Assembly (NCBI GenBank): GCA_020650975.1 | Contig: JAIPMN010003197.1 | Span: 1-33,499, forward strand | Reading direction: 5' to 3' | Source: Apostichopus californicus | Lineage: Eukaryota; Echinodermata; Holothuroidea; Aspidochirotida; Stichopodidae | Length of the DNA stretch: 33,499 bases | Part shown: one piece after another, positions 14,101 to 26,100 of the stretch | How positions within the stretch are numbered: the first letter of the stretch is position 1 | How the letters are laid out: each line of letters opens with the position of its first letter | Notes under the pieces: model-generated | Told to the model about the DNA's origin: nothing | Databases searched by the model: none | The model's input: only the letters and a program-made list of their open reading frames with translations | Translations under genes and position numbers: made by a program

Positions 14101-17100
14101 GGTCTGAGGATCTTATCCTCCCTAAAGGAATCAAAGTATTCAAATATCAAGAGGGAAGGAATGGCGGCAAACGCTGTGAACAAATGCGAGACAAGATGTC
14201 ATCATGCAAGTTAACGGAACAAAGATGGACAACCGAAAACGGTAAAAGAAAAGCAGGCAACACAGTGTTGGGGTACCTGTAGATGTAGATGAGATCCTTT
14301 GGTTATTGGAGCCCACAGATAGACCTGGAGGGGATAGAGGTAGGGAAGCTATGACAATGACAGAGACAAGAAATCTAAAAAGATTTGAGATTTGAGAAAA
14401 AGACAAAGAACTTCATGTTAGTTCTCGGTTTAGTTGAAAAGAAAAGTGCTTGGGTAGAGAGAGTGCTTTAGAGTGTCTCCATATTCAACAGTACAAACTT
14501 CAGACATGAAGAGCGCGGAACCGACATCTAAATGTAAAACGCTACGACCGAAAACTGGAGAGCAAGGAAGCTGTGCTAGTGCAGTGAGAGGTAAGAGACC
14601 ACTGTTGTCATGGTAATGATACAAAGCGTTATGTAACACCCATATATACAAATGTACAAACTTCTGACAGATCTGGGATTGTTTGGCATTTCAAGAAAAT
14701 GAAGTGACGTACATATAAACAGTAAATGAAAAGGTTAAAAATTTTGCACGAAAACCTTTCCCAAAAATGTATTTGATGTAATTATTAAATCTATAGCTTA
14801 AGGGGAATTCTCTAGCAGTGACTAATACCGGAGATGACGGTTTTAATGAAGTTCATGAAATATGAACGCTAGTTTCATATCAATGAAAACAGTTCCTCTG
14901 GAAGGCTTCTATATCATTTCGAGATGTTTTATAGGTTTAACAAGGAGAGAAAAGACAATGCTGATGGAAGAATGACATGGTACTGGTTCTTTGCTCCCTG
15001 TGGTTCAAGTTTAATGTATATGCATATCTGTGAAATACTTCTAACCCTCTATAACAGCGAGTTACATTGGTATCGAAAGCCATGCGGCCATTTCAGCACG
15101 TTAACTTTAGGTAGTCGTCACTATTAAAGGACTAAGGCAAAAGGCCCTTACCATGATATCCCAGACTAAAGCTCCTTTGGCTCTGAAATCTGGAGCTGGC
15201 CGAGGGCAACTCTTCTCTTTCTTCTTATTAAACAGAGAGAACTTTCCCCCAGGGTCAATGGTGGAGTTGGTCACATGATTCATGGCGAGGTCCTTGAGGT
15301 ATTCTTTCCTCGTTCTGGTTGCCATGGCGACAAATTTTTCCGTTTTGTGTACAGCGTTTTCGGCGTTTATTGCTGCAATGAGAAAACGTACAGATGACTT
15401 GCCTGATTGCCTTGAGCAGAACCCATAGCCAATCATTTCTTTCAAGACTCACTTATGTCATTTTGTTTCTTGTTTGTATATTTTTGATTTGCTATGTTTG
15501 GTTCACTTGTAATCAATACTCCTCTGCTGAAGAGCTAATGATAAATATAATATTTGAAAGCTCACCTAGAGAGGGGAAACAAAAAGAAGGAAGCACACAC
15601 ATACAGTATATCTTACTAACAATTTTTCTAGCATAATTGCTTGTAAAACGTATCTTCCTTAATAGTTTAAGTCTCACTTTCCATTTTGAGAGATAATTCT
15701 ATATTATAAATATCAATTTGACATACGATATGACAAGACTGGCTAGTGGACACCACCACTACATTGGTGTCCTTATATCATATATTTAGATTAAGTTGTT
15801 TCGAAGGTCCATTTATTCTTGTCAGATAAGCAACTTGCTACTTCGGCATCTATGATTACATTCAAATTCAAATCACAGTGTGCATCAGTTAATGCCATGA
15901 AGGTCAGAAGTTTCATTTTCCCTCTAAAATCCAGATATTGTATGACTCTGTACAGATATGTACAGTATAATTTTACTATTTTCAAGACTTCCTACACAGT
16001 GTGACATTTTTTTTTATTGTTTTTTTTACATGAATCTTTGCCTTCCTCTATTATTTTCAGATACATTCACAAAATTACAAAACTCCATATAATATTATGA
16101 AACAAAACAAAATGCTGTCAGGGTGACGTTTCACCCACTAATACGGAATCATTTTCAGCAGATTTTCTTGGACAGGTTTAACATATGCCATCTACTATAG
16201 AGAGCTATAACGTAACAAATACAGCGTTTTCATACAACTCGTTATCATTTCTCATCTGTTATGGCCTGATCATTAAACCTTTCTGTTTCCATGGTATTAT
16301 ATAAACAACCTTTTTTTGGCAGATAGGGACGGATACCACAGGCATCCTCTTCACCACACTGTTGTTAATTGTACTTTCCTTCCTTGAAAATTTGACATTA
16401 ATTATTACTCTACCGAATAATGTGAAGGAATGTTCTAAATATTGACCTGAGGTAAAAATACATGTGACTATAACCTGTCTCTCAGACAAACAATCAAACA
16501 TATTTTTTTTCGCCCATGTGGAGAACATCAAAGTGATCGATTGTTGCTTCAAGCAATCTATCGTATCCTTTTAACATGCTGTTTATGGGCTAACCATCTT
16601 ATCCCAACTTCCTCTTTAACCACCAAATCACACTGGTCTGATCTACTTTTCGTTCCTTCCTGTCATTAATTCCTTTCAGATGCTTTTGGATTTCCTTGAT
16701 AACAATGGGGACAAAAATTGCGACGCTTGAACTCGTCCTATTTTCACCGGCGACCATAAATTAATACACAAACCTCTCCCGGGAAGTCTTTCCTAATGTA
16801 CTTATGCAAATGCCACTAATAAAGAAAAAAGAAAAAGAAAAAAATTGAAAGAGAATTTAGAGGAAACAACAATATGTAGGGCTTCCTGCCTGGACCCTTC
16901 TAGATGAGCCTACATCACTAAACAATGTAATGACCTCCTTTGTTAATAGTGGAAAACTCCCATTTAGCAAGGTCAAATGGGGTCAAGCAGATTCTACCGT
17001 TGGTGCATTATGAATAAGCCACACACAATTATGACGTTTGCCAGCAACCCCCATTCTTGAGCTATCCCGTCTACAAACGTTTTTAGGTTAGAGTCTCTGT

Positions 17101-20100
17101 TGGATTCAAATGACCTTTGACCTCCACCTGTTCATGTTGCACACCATAGGACCAATCTATCGTTCTTGGTAAACTCCCATCGTTTGTGTTTTTTTTTTTA
17201 TATTGCTAGGACATACTGTACAATGTACATATATATTGCTATTACATACATATTTTTTCTAATACTTTATTTATAGGGAGTATGGCAATTCTAGTATAGG
17301 GAGTATGGCAAATTAAAAAACTAGTCAAAACCTTTCTATTTAGATCTGCATTCCATTAACCGTGCTTTCTATACTATTTATATTGTCACATTATTACAAC
17401 GCATTTTCCATTTTGCATTTATAGCTCTTTCAAAATTTAAAATTTTTCACATTTATATATATTTTAAATTTTAAGAATATGTTTGTATAATTTTCGATTT
17501 CCCATTGACAGTTTTTATACAATTTATTGTCAGATTGTATATAACAAATTTTCTACCCTTTTTATACCTTACATTATCGATTTATATCATGTTTGTATGT
17601 ATTTTACTGTAAAGCGCCTTAGAGCAGTTTCTGATTGGATAAGGCGCTATAGAAATTTTGTAAAACAAATAAATAAATTCGTCAAGCTTAGGAGGGTTTA
17701 TTGTTCTACTTCCTTCACATCATGTTTCTTTTTATCACTTTCTTCTTACTATCTGATTATCGTAAATATTAAATGCATGTTGTGAGAAACAATGGAATAG
17801 ACACACTTTCCACTGCTGACCTCAAATGACCTCTGACTCGAGTTGGATTCAATGCTCAACATTTTCTTGCTCAGTCACTTTTTTAAGTTGGTATTAATCA
17901 ATTGTAAAGGAGCAACTTGTAACTTTAACTTCATTCACTTGAAATGGCACTTAACTAGTCAAGCGAAAAAGACTTACAATGTATTGTGATTTTCATGTCA
18001 AAACGTAACCACGCTACTAAAAATACTTCTGTTTGATGAGACTATACATTTAACTACTGGACACATAGCAGACAAAAGCTTGAAAACTTAAAATGATGTT
18101 TTCAAAAGCAGTCAAGTTCCAAGAGCTGACAAGCATCTCTCGACAATGGGAAGTGAACCCCAGAATGATATCAAGTTATTATTGATTAGTAAACGATTAA
18201 CCATCTTCACTATCGCTTTTGATTACTTTATTGTTATGAATGTGTTCATTAACTTCCATGACAAAGGAAGGAACCTACAGTAAGACTATTGTCACTATAC
18301 ACTTTCAGTGTGCACGAGTCTTACTGAGACACCTATCTAACACAGACACCTATTTAAGTGAGACACCTATCTAATGCAGACACCTAAATGAGACACCTAT
18401 CTAAGTGAGACACCTATCTAACTGAGACACCTATCTAAACGAGACACCTATCTAAATGACACACCTATCTAAATGCGACATCTATATCAGACACCTATCT
18501 AAGCGAGACACTTATCTAAGTGAGACACCTATCTAATGCAGACACCTAAATGAGACACCTATCCTATCTAAGTGAGACACCTATCTAAACGAGACACCTA
18601 TCTAAATGACACACCTATCAAAATGACACACCTATCTAAATGCGACATCTATCTAAGTGAGACACCTATCTAAAGCAGACACCTAAATCAGACACCTATC
18701 TAAGTGAGACACTTATCTAAGTGAGACACCTATCTAAGTGAGACACCTATCTAATGCAGACATCTAAATCAGACACCTATCTAAGTGAGATACCTATCTA
18801 AGTGAGACACCTATCTAATGCAGACACCTTAATCAGACACCTATCTAAGTAAGACACTTATCTAAGTGAGATACCTATCTAAGTGAGACACCTATCTAAT
18901 GCAGACATCTAAATCAGACACCTTTCTAAGTGAGATACCTATCTAAGTGAGACACCTATCTAATGCAGACATCTTAATGAGACACCTATCTATGTGAGTC
19001 ACCTATTATTTCATTCTCATACCTCCTGACCATTCATTCCACAACACTCTCTCTAACATCGTCATTGTGTAATTTAGACATAAAGGACATACATCTGTCA
19101 GTATATAGTATTAACTTTCACTGTGATATCCCATTAATCCGTGTCCCATATCATCGTGGTTGGATAGTTGTATTATCTAAAGGATATCCGTCAGGATGTA
19201 AGGATTTGTGTTACACATTCTTATGTCAATACCTAGAACCAGAAAGAAATCCATGCTCAAAGAACCGTAAGTGCCAAAGTAACTTGATATGTAGTGATAC
19301 ATGTTTTCATATTTTTTTTTGTCAAGGAGCTGTTTACATTTGCAGCTTAACTTGCACTTGCACTGTCATCAATATGTTTCAATGTATAACACAGTCTTAC
19401 TGTGTTTCAAGAATGCTACAAAGAGATGCCTACGGTGAGTTAAAGCCAGTAAATATTAAAATCAACGTGAGTTCTTTAAAGCCTTGTTATAGCCTTCCAA
19501 TATAAACAGCGCCAAACAGATACCTTAAATATGTAGATGGTTTTTCTTGACACAAATGTGTACCAAATCCCTGGTATTCAAAGTGGGGCTTGTGACCCTT
19601 TCTATGGTTACTGACATGCAGAGCCTGATATATAACTATAAACCAAAGGGTCAATACACCTGTGCATATGTTCAAATGAATGCTATAGATAAGCAAAGGT
19701 CAAATATTGCAATGGCTGGACCTCTTGGAGTGGGACCAAAATTTGGGCAAAAAAAGAGTAAATCTTCATGATTTTGTGATTACATACTACACAATAGCAT
19801 CAAAAAGAGATTGTTTAGATTGAATACAGAATGAGGCTTAAACTCGATCTTCAAGCAGATATACCTGGTCTGGTCTAGCTTACTTTCTGCATATAAGTAC
19901 CAGAGCTGATAATTTATGTTGTTTCCATTCATTTTTGAGAATAACTAACAGCTAATTTGACCTCTAGGAGCGAGGTTAATTGCATTCATAGTTTCGTGCA
20001 GACCTTTGTCGTAGTCAAGAAAGTGAAATTGGCAGAAATTAAGATATATGGATTATAATGCAATGCAAACCAACTGTGTTTAAATAGATTTTTGAGTCAG

Positions 20101-23100
20101 ATGGACGAACCTTTGGCAATAATGAAATCTGCAAATGCTGAAGACTTGGCAAAGATGGCATCTGGAGGGAGAGGAGGACCAAAGACTGGAACATCCTTTG
20201 ATCTACTGACAGCAACTCTAAGAATAGAAAGAAATCAGATCATAAATGTGACATAAGAGGGTAACCTATCACATTACAGCAGATCACTCTGTCCTACTTA
20301 AAGGGTGTGAAGACTTGCGCACAAAGAAACGTCTCATGCCGGTAATCTGACCTAGTTTCGAATGAGGTGTAACAGAAGTGTTAGACACCACCGTCGATCC
20401 CAGACAATACACACACAGCTTGCTACCGTCGGTAATTAGACACTAGTGTACAGTCAATACATACAGCTACGGTCAATACCCACAACACAGTGTACATAGC
20501 AGCAATGGACATCTCAGGTCTAGATAAAAGATAACAAGGTATCACGTTTCATTACTGTCTGCATTTTGTAGCGACAAGAAGAAAACTTCACTTGCAAGCA
20601 ACGGTAAGTTAACTTTTTCAGAGCGCGGCACGCGGTTTGGGGCAAGTCTTCAATGCCTTTAATACCAATTTCACAATGTTTTCAATTTGTAAGTGCAGTT
20701 TGCAGCAAATACTTAGCCACAAATTGACAACAACACCCTATATTACCAAGTTCATATCCATGAAAGCAAAGATCACATTGTTGTGAACATTCGAATTAAT
20801 TAAGTAAACAAGACCAGATCAAGTTTCTTCATTCTTGAAATCGGGGGCAATAATCATTTTTTTGCTGTTGTTCATCACAAGCTTCCATATTGTAAGGTTT
20901 GTGCCTCCTTCAAATAGTTTAAACTTAAGCAAGCTATGACACTCCTGTGGGTCACTATCATCATCATCATCATCACAGTTTTCGCAGCGTTTGCCATGTG
21001 GTGCAATAGATCAAATGGCAGCCTCTTGACACAGACCTGGATCCCATTAACACAACTACATCATCCTCCGTTTATCCTCTCCCATCTCAGACGTCTCCTG
21101 GAGGATCCAAACATCTATTTCATGAAGGCTGCAATCCACTCAAAATTCCAAAATGCATGTTACCTCATGAACACATACACCCCTCCCCCCCCCCCCCCAT
21201 TCCCAGAGCCATCAATTCACAAGCACTTATCAGGTCCCTGGGAATCTAGGGTAAGCACCATTCTCAGGATGCCACATAAAGATTCAGAATGGGTTATCCG
21301 ACCTTCTGTCATACCAATCCTGTCTCTCAAATTCTCGACCCTCCCGAGATAACCCATCTCGTGTACGATCTCGTGTGTACGTAGCGTTCAGTGACTTACG
21401 AGTAGTGCACATCGTCGGTGTTGGGTTCGTGGGCTCTGATGACGATGAAGATGTGTTGAAAGTGCGACCGCACCGACTTGGGAGTGAACGGAAGAGAACC
21501 GGGCTCTTGAAAGATGATGGTGACGATGTCGTTGCCGACGTGCCTCTTCCTCGGTAACTGGGAGAAACAGGAAGAAATTGCAAGTTTTACGATCGATTTC
21601 CTTTCGACAAGGAAATGAGATTTTTTTTCTATGATGTTAATTCAGAGCAGTTATTCTTGGGAAATCAAAACAGCAATGTTGAACTAACTCATGAATGAAT
21701 CTGTTAGAAAAACAACTGCAAATTACCTTAAGACATGATTATGTTGATCTTTCCCACAAGGGTGAGCATTGGGAATGGAGGATTGAGATATTGTAACGAC
21801 TAAAGCACACGTTTAAGCGTGTTAGCTTTTTTCCATAAGAATTATTTAACATGTCATAAATACTGACTGGCTTTAAAGGATGTTCAGAAGGAATAAGTTG
21901 AATATTATCACATAGAACAGGGGTGGGCAACCTACGGCCCGCGGGCCACATGCGGCCCGCCAGTGATTTTTTTTGTGGCCCGGGAGATGTCTCCAGGAAC
22001 AGAAAAAAAATCAATCTATTTTACATCATCACAAAAAACGAGCTAGCTGCTTAGAATTTATAGGCACTAATGATGCTGTCAGGTACAGTAGGCCTACTAT
22101 CCCCATTAATTATCAACTGTACTGTATTGACATTATGTTTTTGTGAATACAGATTAAGTACACACACCTATTGCTTGAAAGTCCTCGGAATCAAAGGTTT
22201 GAAATCAACAGCAGGTCGTTGGTTAGGTGCGGCCCAGTAAATTTTTCACCCTTATATCTGGCCCATCCATTCAAAAAGGTTGCCCACCCACCCCTGACAT
22301 AGACTCAACTGATGAGATTAACAAGCATCTTCATCCACACCTTCAAGCATCACAGGTGGACGCCTAAAATGTTTTCTCAATCATGACATTAATGAAAGGA
22401 AATAGCTTCATCCACCACACCTTTGGCATCACAGGTGGACAGATAAAATATTTTCTCAATCATGATATTTATGAGAGGAAATAACATATACCCTTGAGGA
22501 TGGCATTTTGTAAACATTCAAAATGTGTGACGTCATTATTGCTTTTGAGTGGGTAGATAGAAACAACATCGAACAACATCGAACAACCAACAGGCTTTCA
22601 TTGATAGTTTCAATAATATCTCTTAAAGCATTGGTCTCGAATGCCAGGAATAATTTAGTGTTCAAAGGTTTGTGTAGTACTTTTGAAGACTTTGATATTT
22701 GTCTCCTTTAAAATATACACTGATTCCTTTGTCAAAAAAAAACTGTTATACATCTTTGGACCTGCATAAAAATTTGACCATTTCGGCATAGCATCTTGCC
22801 ATGTGCTATCGGACAAAATTGATCTTTAAAATGCACTTTTGACATTTTATTGTCTCTTTGGCTCAAGGTGATGAAACAATTGAGTGGTTTACTTTGAAAT
22901 AATATCTATTTATACTTTTTGTCAGGTTAAGGTAAAATCCTGAAAGATTATTCTGATGTCTTGCATCCTAGATTTCAAAAACAACTTCAATTAGGGATAG
23001 TTTGAATCTGATAATCTACTATTTGCTACTGTCAGTCTATGTAGCAACAGCCTAGATCAAGTATATGACTTACAACATATTGTGTGCTAAGTCAATGGAT

Positions 23101-26100
23101 CGCATTAAATTAAGAAGCGAGGACTCATCCTTGTTATGTTGTTTTTACTATCTTCATGTTTCCTTATGTTTCAAGCCATTAAGGTCATGTTATACTTCAC
23201 CGAACCCCCCACTCCCTTCCCATCGATATGTGGAAACTCAACGTAACTTTCAAAATTGATTACACAAATTAAAGTTCCCTTCCAGGATATTGACATGCTG
23301 CAAATACATAAGCATAGCATATATATAAGCATATATATATAAGCATATATATCTATATATATGTGTGTGTGTATGTTTATGAAGAGTATCATCTTTCCTG
23401 GTAATTTGAGATAAGAGATCATTTCTTCTAAGTTTGTTTTGTTTTGACGGAACCCGAGAGGTAGTATTTAGCTGCATGGTACCAGCATTTACTTCTAACA
23501 CCTTGGCTAAGTAGATCAGTTGACCTCAAGATTAAATGGCTATAGATTTAGTATAAGCCCTCACATCATAAATCTATCATCCTCTCCAAATCGTTAGAGC
23601 AGTTATCTACAGAGTTTACGACCTTGATTAACCTTCGTTTCTAGTCTAATCTAAAGACATATCTACAGTAGTCTAGTCAACTAGTGCTTCTCTTTAATAT
23701 TAACAGACGCACAAATGTCTTGCTCTTGTTCCGGGAGAAGATCAGTGAATTGTACTAGACTAATCATCTATAATAATAATAGCGACATCTGTTGGTTATC
23801 AAAACATGTTTGTAGATACAAAAGTTGCTTCGTCTGCAACCTACTGTATAGCACAAACTGGAAGTCAATTGTAATAAACTCAATATTAATCATGTTTCAC
23901 TTTAACACACCTAATTTTGCTCTCTGAAGATTTACTTGGGACTTTTAACTTTGAATCTCATTTCTTCTGATTCATGCCAATGGTACTGAAAGGGGGAGGG
24001 GGTTGGGGTGGGGGGGGGGGGTGAGGATGGAGAACATACCATTCAGCTTATCTGTATTACAACACTATTCAAACCTGACCGATACCGCAGATTCACACAC
24101 AATGAGGGACAAATTTAAAGTGATAAATATTGATGGAAAAAATTCTCATTGGTTGTCAGAAGAAGAGGTTCAAGTCAACTATTTATGAGATGACAAACAA
24201 ATGTTTGGAGTTTTCTAGCATGGTTGGAGACCGTTCATGTTGTCACTAGTATAACTTGAACTAATACATTATGTTTGATCTTAGCAGGATCCTAGCAGGA
24301 TCTTCTTCAGAGGCTGAATGACAAGTAACAGTAACAGAAGGGACAAAAACACGCACAGAATACAGACAGGTTAATGAGCATGGTGAACACTAAGAGATAG
24401 ATGTAAGGGGATTAGTAGACAAGAGATGGACAAGGGATGATCCCTTGTCTACTAATCCTCTTACATCTATCTCTTTTGTGTTCACCATGCTCATTAACCT
24501 TGTCATTTAGCCTCTGAAGAAAGATCCTGCTAGGATCGAAACGTCAGGCCAACTTAGTTTCACACATTATGTTTTAAACGTATCAATGAGAGTTTGAGGA
24601 GGAAGTCTTGGTTATAACAAATTTTGCAAAATTGTCACTTGGTATTCAACTGTTAGTGATATAATACTCCTTTCAGCAGTTTAACAACATCATCACATCA
24701 CGCTTACTACATACAAATACCTAACTACAAATGTTAACCCCCATGAAGAGAACTCCCCCACCACTACCCCCTCCCCACCCTGAACTGACACTTTTGAATT
24801 TGTAAATTTGACAACTGTTACAGAAATTTCCATTGAGGAAGGGAAGTGCATATAATCATCACCTCAAACTTCGAAATATCTTAACATAAATCATACATGA
24901 AGAAATACAAGAATGTAAATACAAATACCCCGCCCCCCCCCCCCCAAAGCCAACCCCCAACTCCACCATCAATGGCCATATGAGACAGCATATTTTTTTA
25001 CTATCCCAAAATAACAGAAATTTTTAAGACCAAAATGATACACAGAAAACTTAACTAGGTAACTTAACATTGTAACTTTGAAAGATTAACAACTAGCATA
25101 GGAATCAAAAACTGAGTGATCCTGTTGTAGTTAATACTAGTTTAAAACTTAATTTTTTCATTTGTAGATCAAAATACTTTTAGATAAAATTTGTTTAAGA
25201 ATCGTCAGAACAGAACATGTTTAGCTAAGGACCAAATGCTATACATCTTTATGGATCCTTCCCAAACAATGGACAGTGTGGAGGGGAGACTTACCTGTTG
25301 CCGGTTGTTGGGTGTGTAAGGCAACATCGTGGACACATGGAACATGATCTCGTTACCCTGGTATACCGAATAGATAGAGTGCGGTCCTGTAGAGTCAGCT
25401 GTGGAAGAGATCAGTCACAAAACCTGTTATTGATCCTGTCAATTTAAATATCCATTACCGGGCTAATGTAATCAATCCAAAGTAAATTGATACCAGATAA
25501 CTAGATCACACTATGAGCTATAAGGGTCATTTTTGTTGAGCGTCAACTTCATACACCAATAAACTTTTGTAATGAATTTTGGTACACTTTGACACACAAG
25601 GGAAAGCCTTTGTTTTTGCTTTATATATGGACGGACGAACGGACAGACAGATAGATACATGTTATATTAAAAGTTCCAATAAACAACAGACAACTCAACA
25701 GGAATTCCCCCATTTGGAACATGTATTCCCCCCTGCAACCAAATGAAAACATTTTGATTCAAACTTTAAAACAGACTGTTCCCCTTTATATTATTATTAT
25801 TGGTCATTTAATTCCCCCCCCCCAAAGGATCCCATCCCAGGATCAAACAGGGTATACCAATATGTGCAACTGCAGTGTATCCATACATCCCCTTGAGAAT
25901 GACGTACATAAGTATATCAACGCTATTCACTGTTTAGTGTTTTGTAAAGAGAGAAACGTAGAACCCCTGGTGTGCTTCTTGGAATATGAGTATAAAACTG
26001 CAATTTGTATAAATACTAAAAAGACAAAACAAAATCAAGCCTTTGACATGTCCCACAAACCTCTACTGAAGACAATGGTACTTCATGTATGATTCTTGAA

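Larger units (their letters stand above)
10535..15151 (-). other. Intron G-H, 4.6 kb
   Basis: Holds a long T-rich tract (about 12077-12187, including TATATATATATA), a SINE/LINE-type 3' tail (13169-13238), a block of DR1-bearing dispersed repeats (13300-13800) and a CA microsatellite (about 13830-13848). No coding segment is needed between exons G and H, which join without a gap. Nothing else was recognised. Confidence 0.7.
15373..20110 (-). other. Intron F-G, 4.7 kb
   Basis: Contains a DR1-type repeat copy (about 16920-17180), a second retroelement tail (17609-17680) and the 17-bp tandem array (18322-19006). The remainder is AT-rich with no further exon. An open frame at 19065-19505 was examined and rejected. 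Confidence 0.65.

Noticed and set aside
19065..19505. 146-codon plus-strand open frame rich in cysteine, just after the 17-bp array
   Set aside because: It lies within intron F-G and shows no domain, signal peptide or splice partner. Its composition is that of AT-rich intron, and cysteines come from TGT/TGC words spread without a spacing pattern.
20936..21352. 138-codon plus-strand open frame with an N-terminal hydrophobic run
   Set aside because: The hydrophobic run is an ATC/CAT microsatellite and the proline run is a C homopolymer; its end faces exon E of the minus-strand gene.
21284..21583. 99-codon minus-strand open frame over exon E
   Set aside because: Wrong frame. The Rap-GAP frame over 21400-21557 gives [16 protein letters not shown] and joins exons D and F in phase.
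25721..26092. 123-codon plus-strand open frame
   Set aside because: Crosses a C homopolymer, shows no recognisable motif, lies in intron C-D on the opposite strand and has no supporting neighbour.
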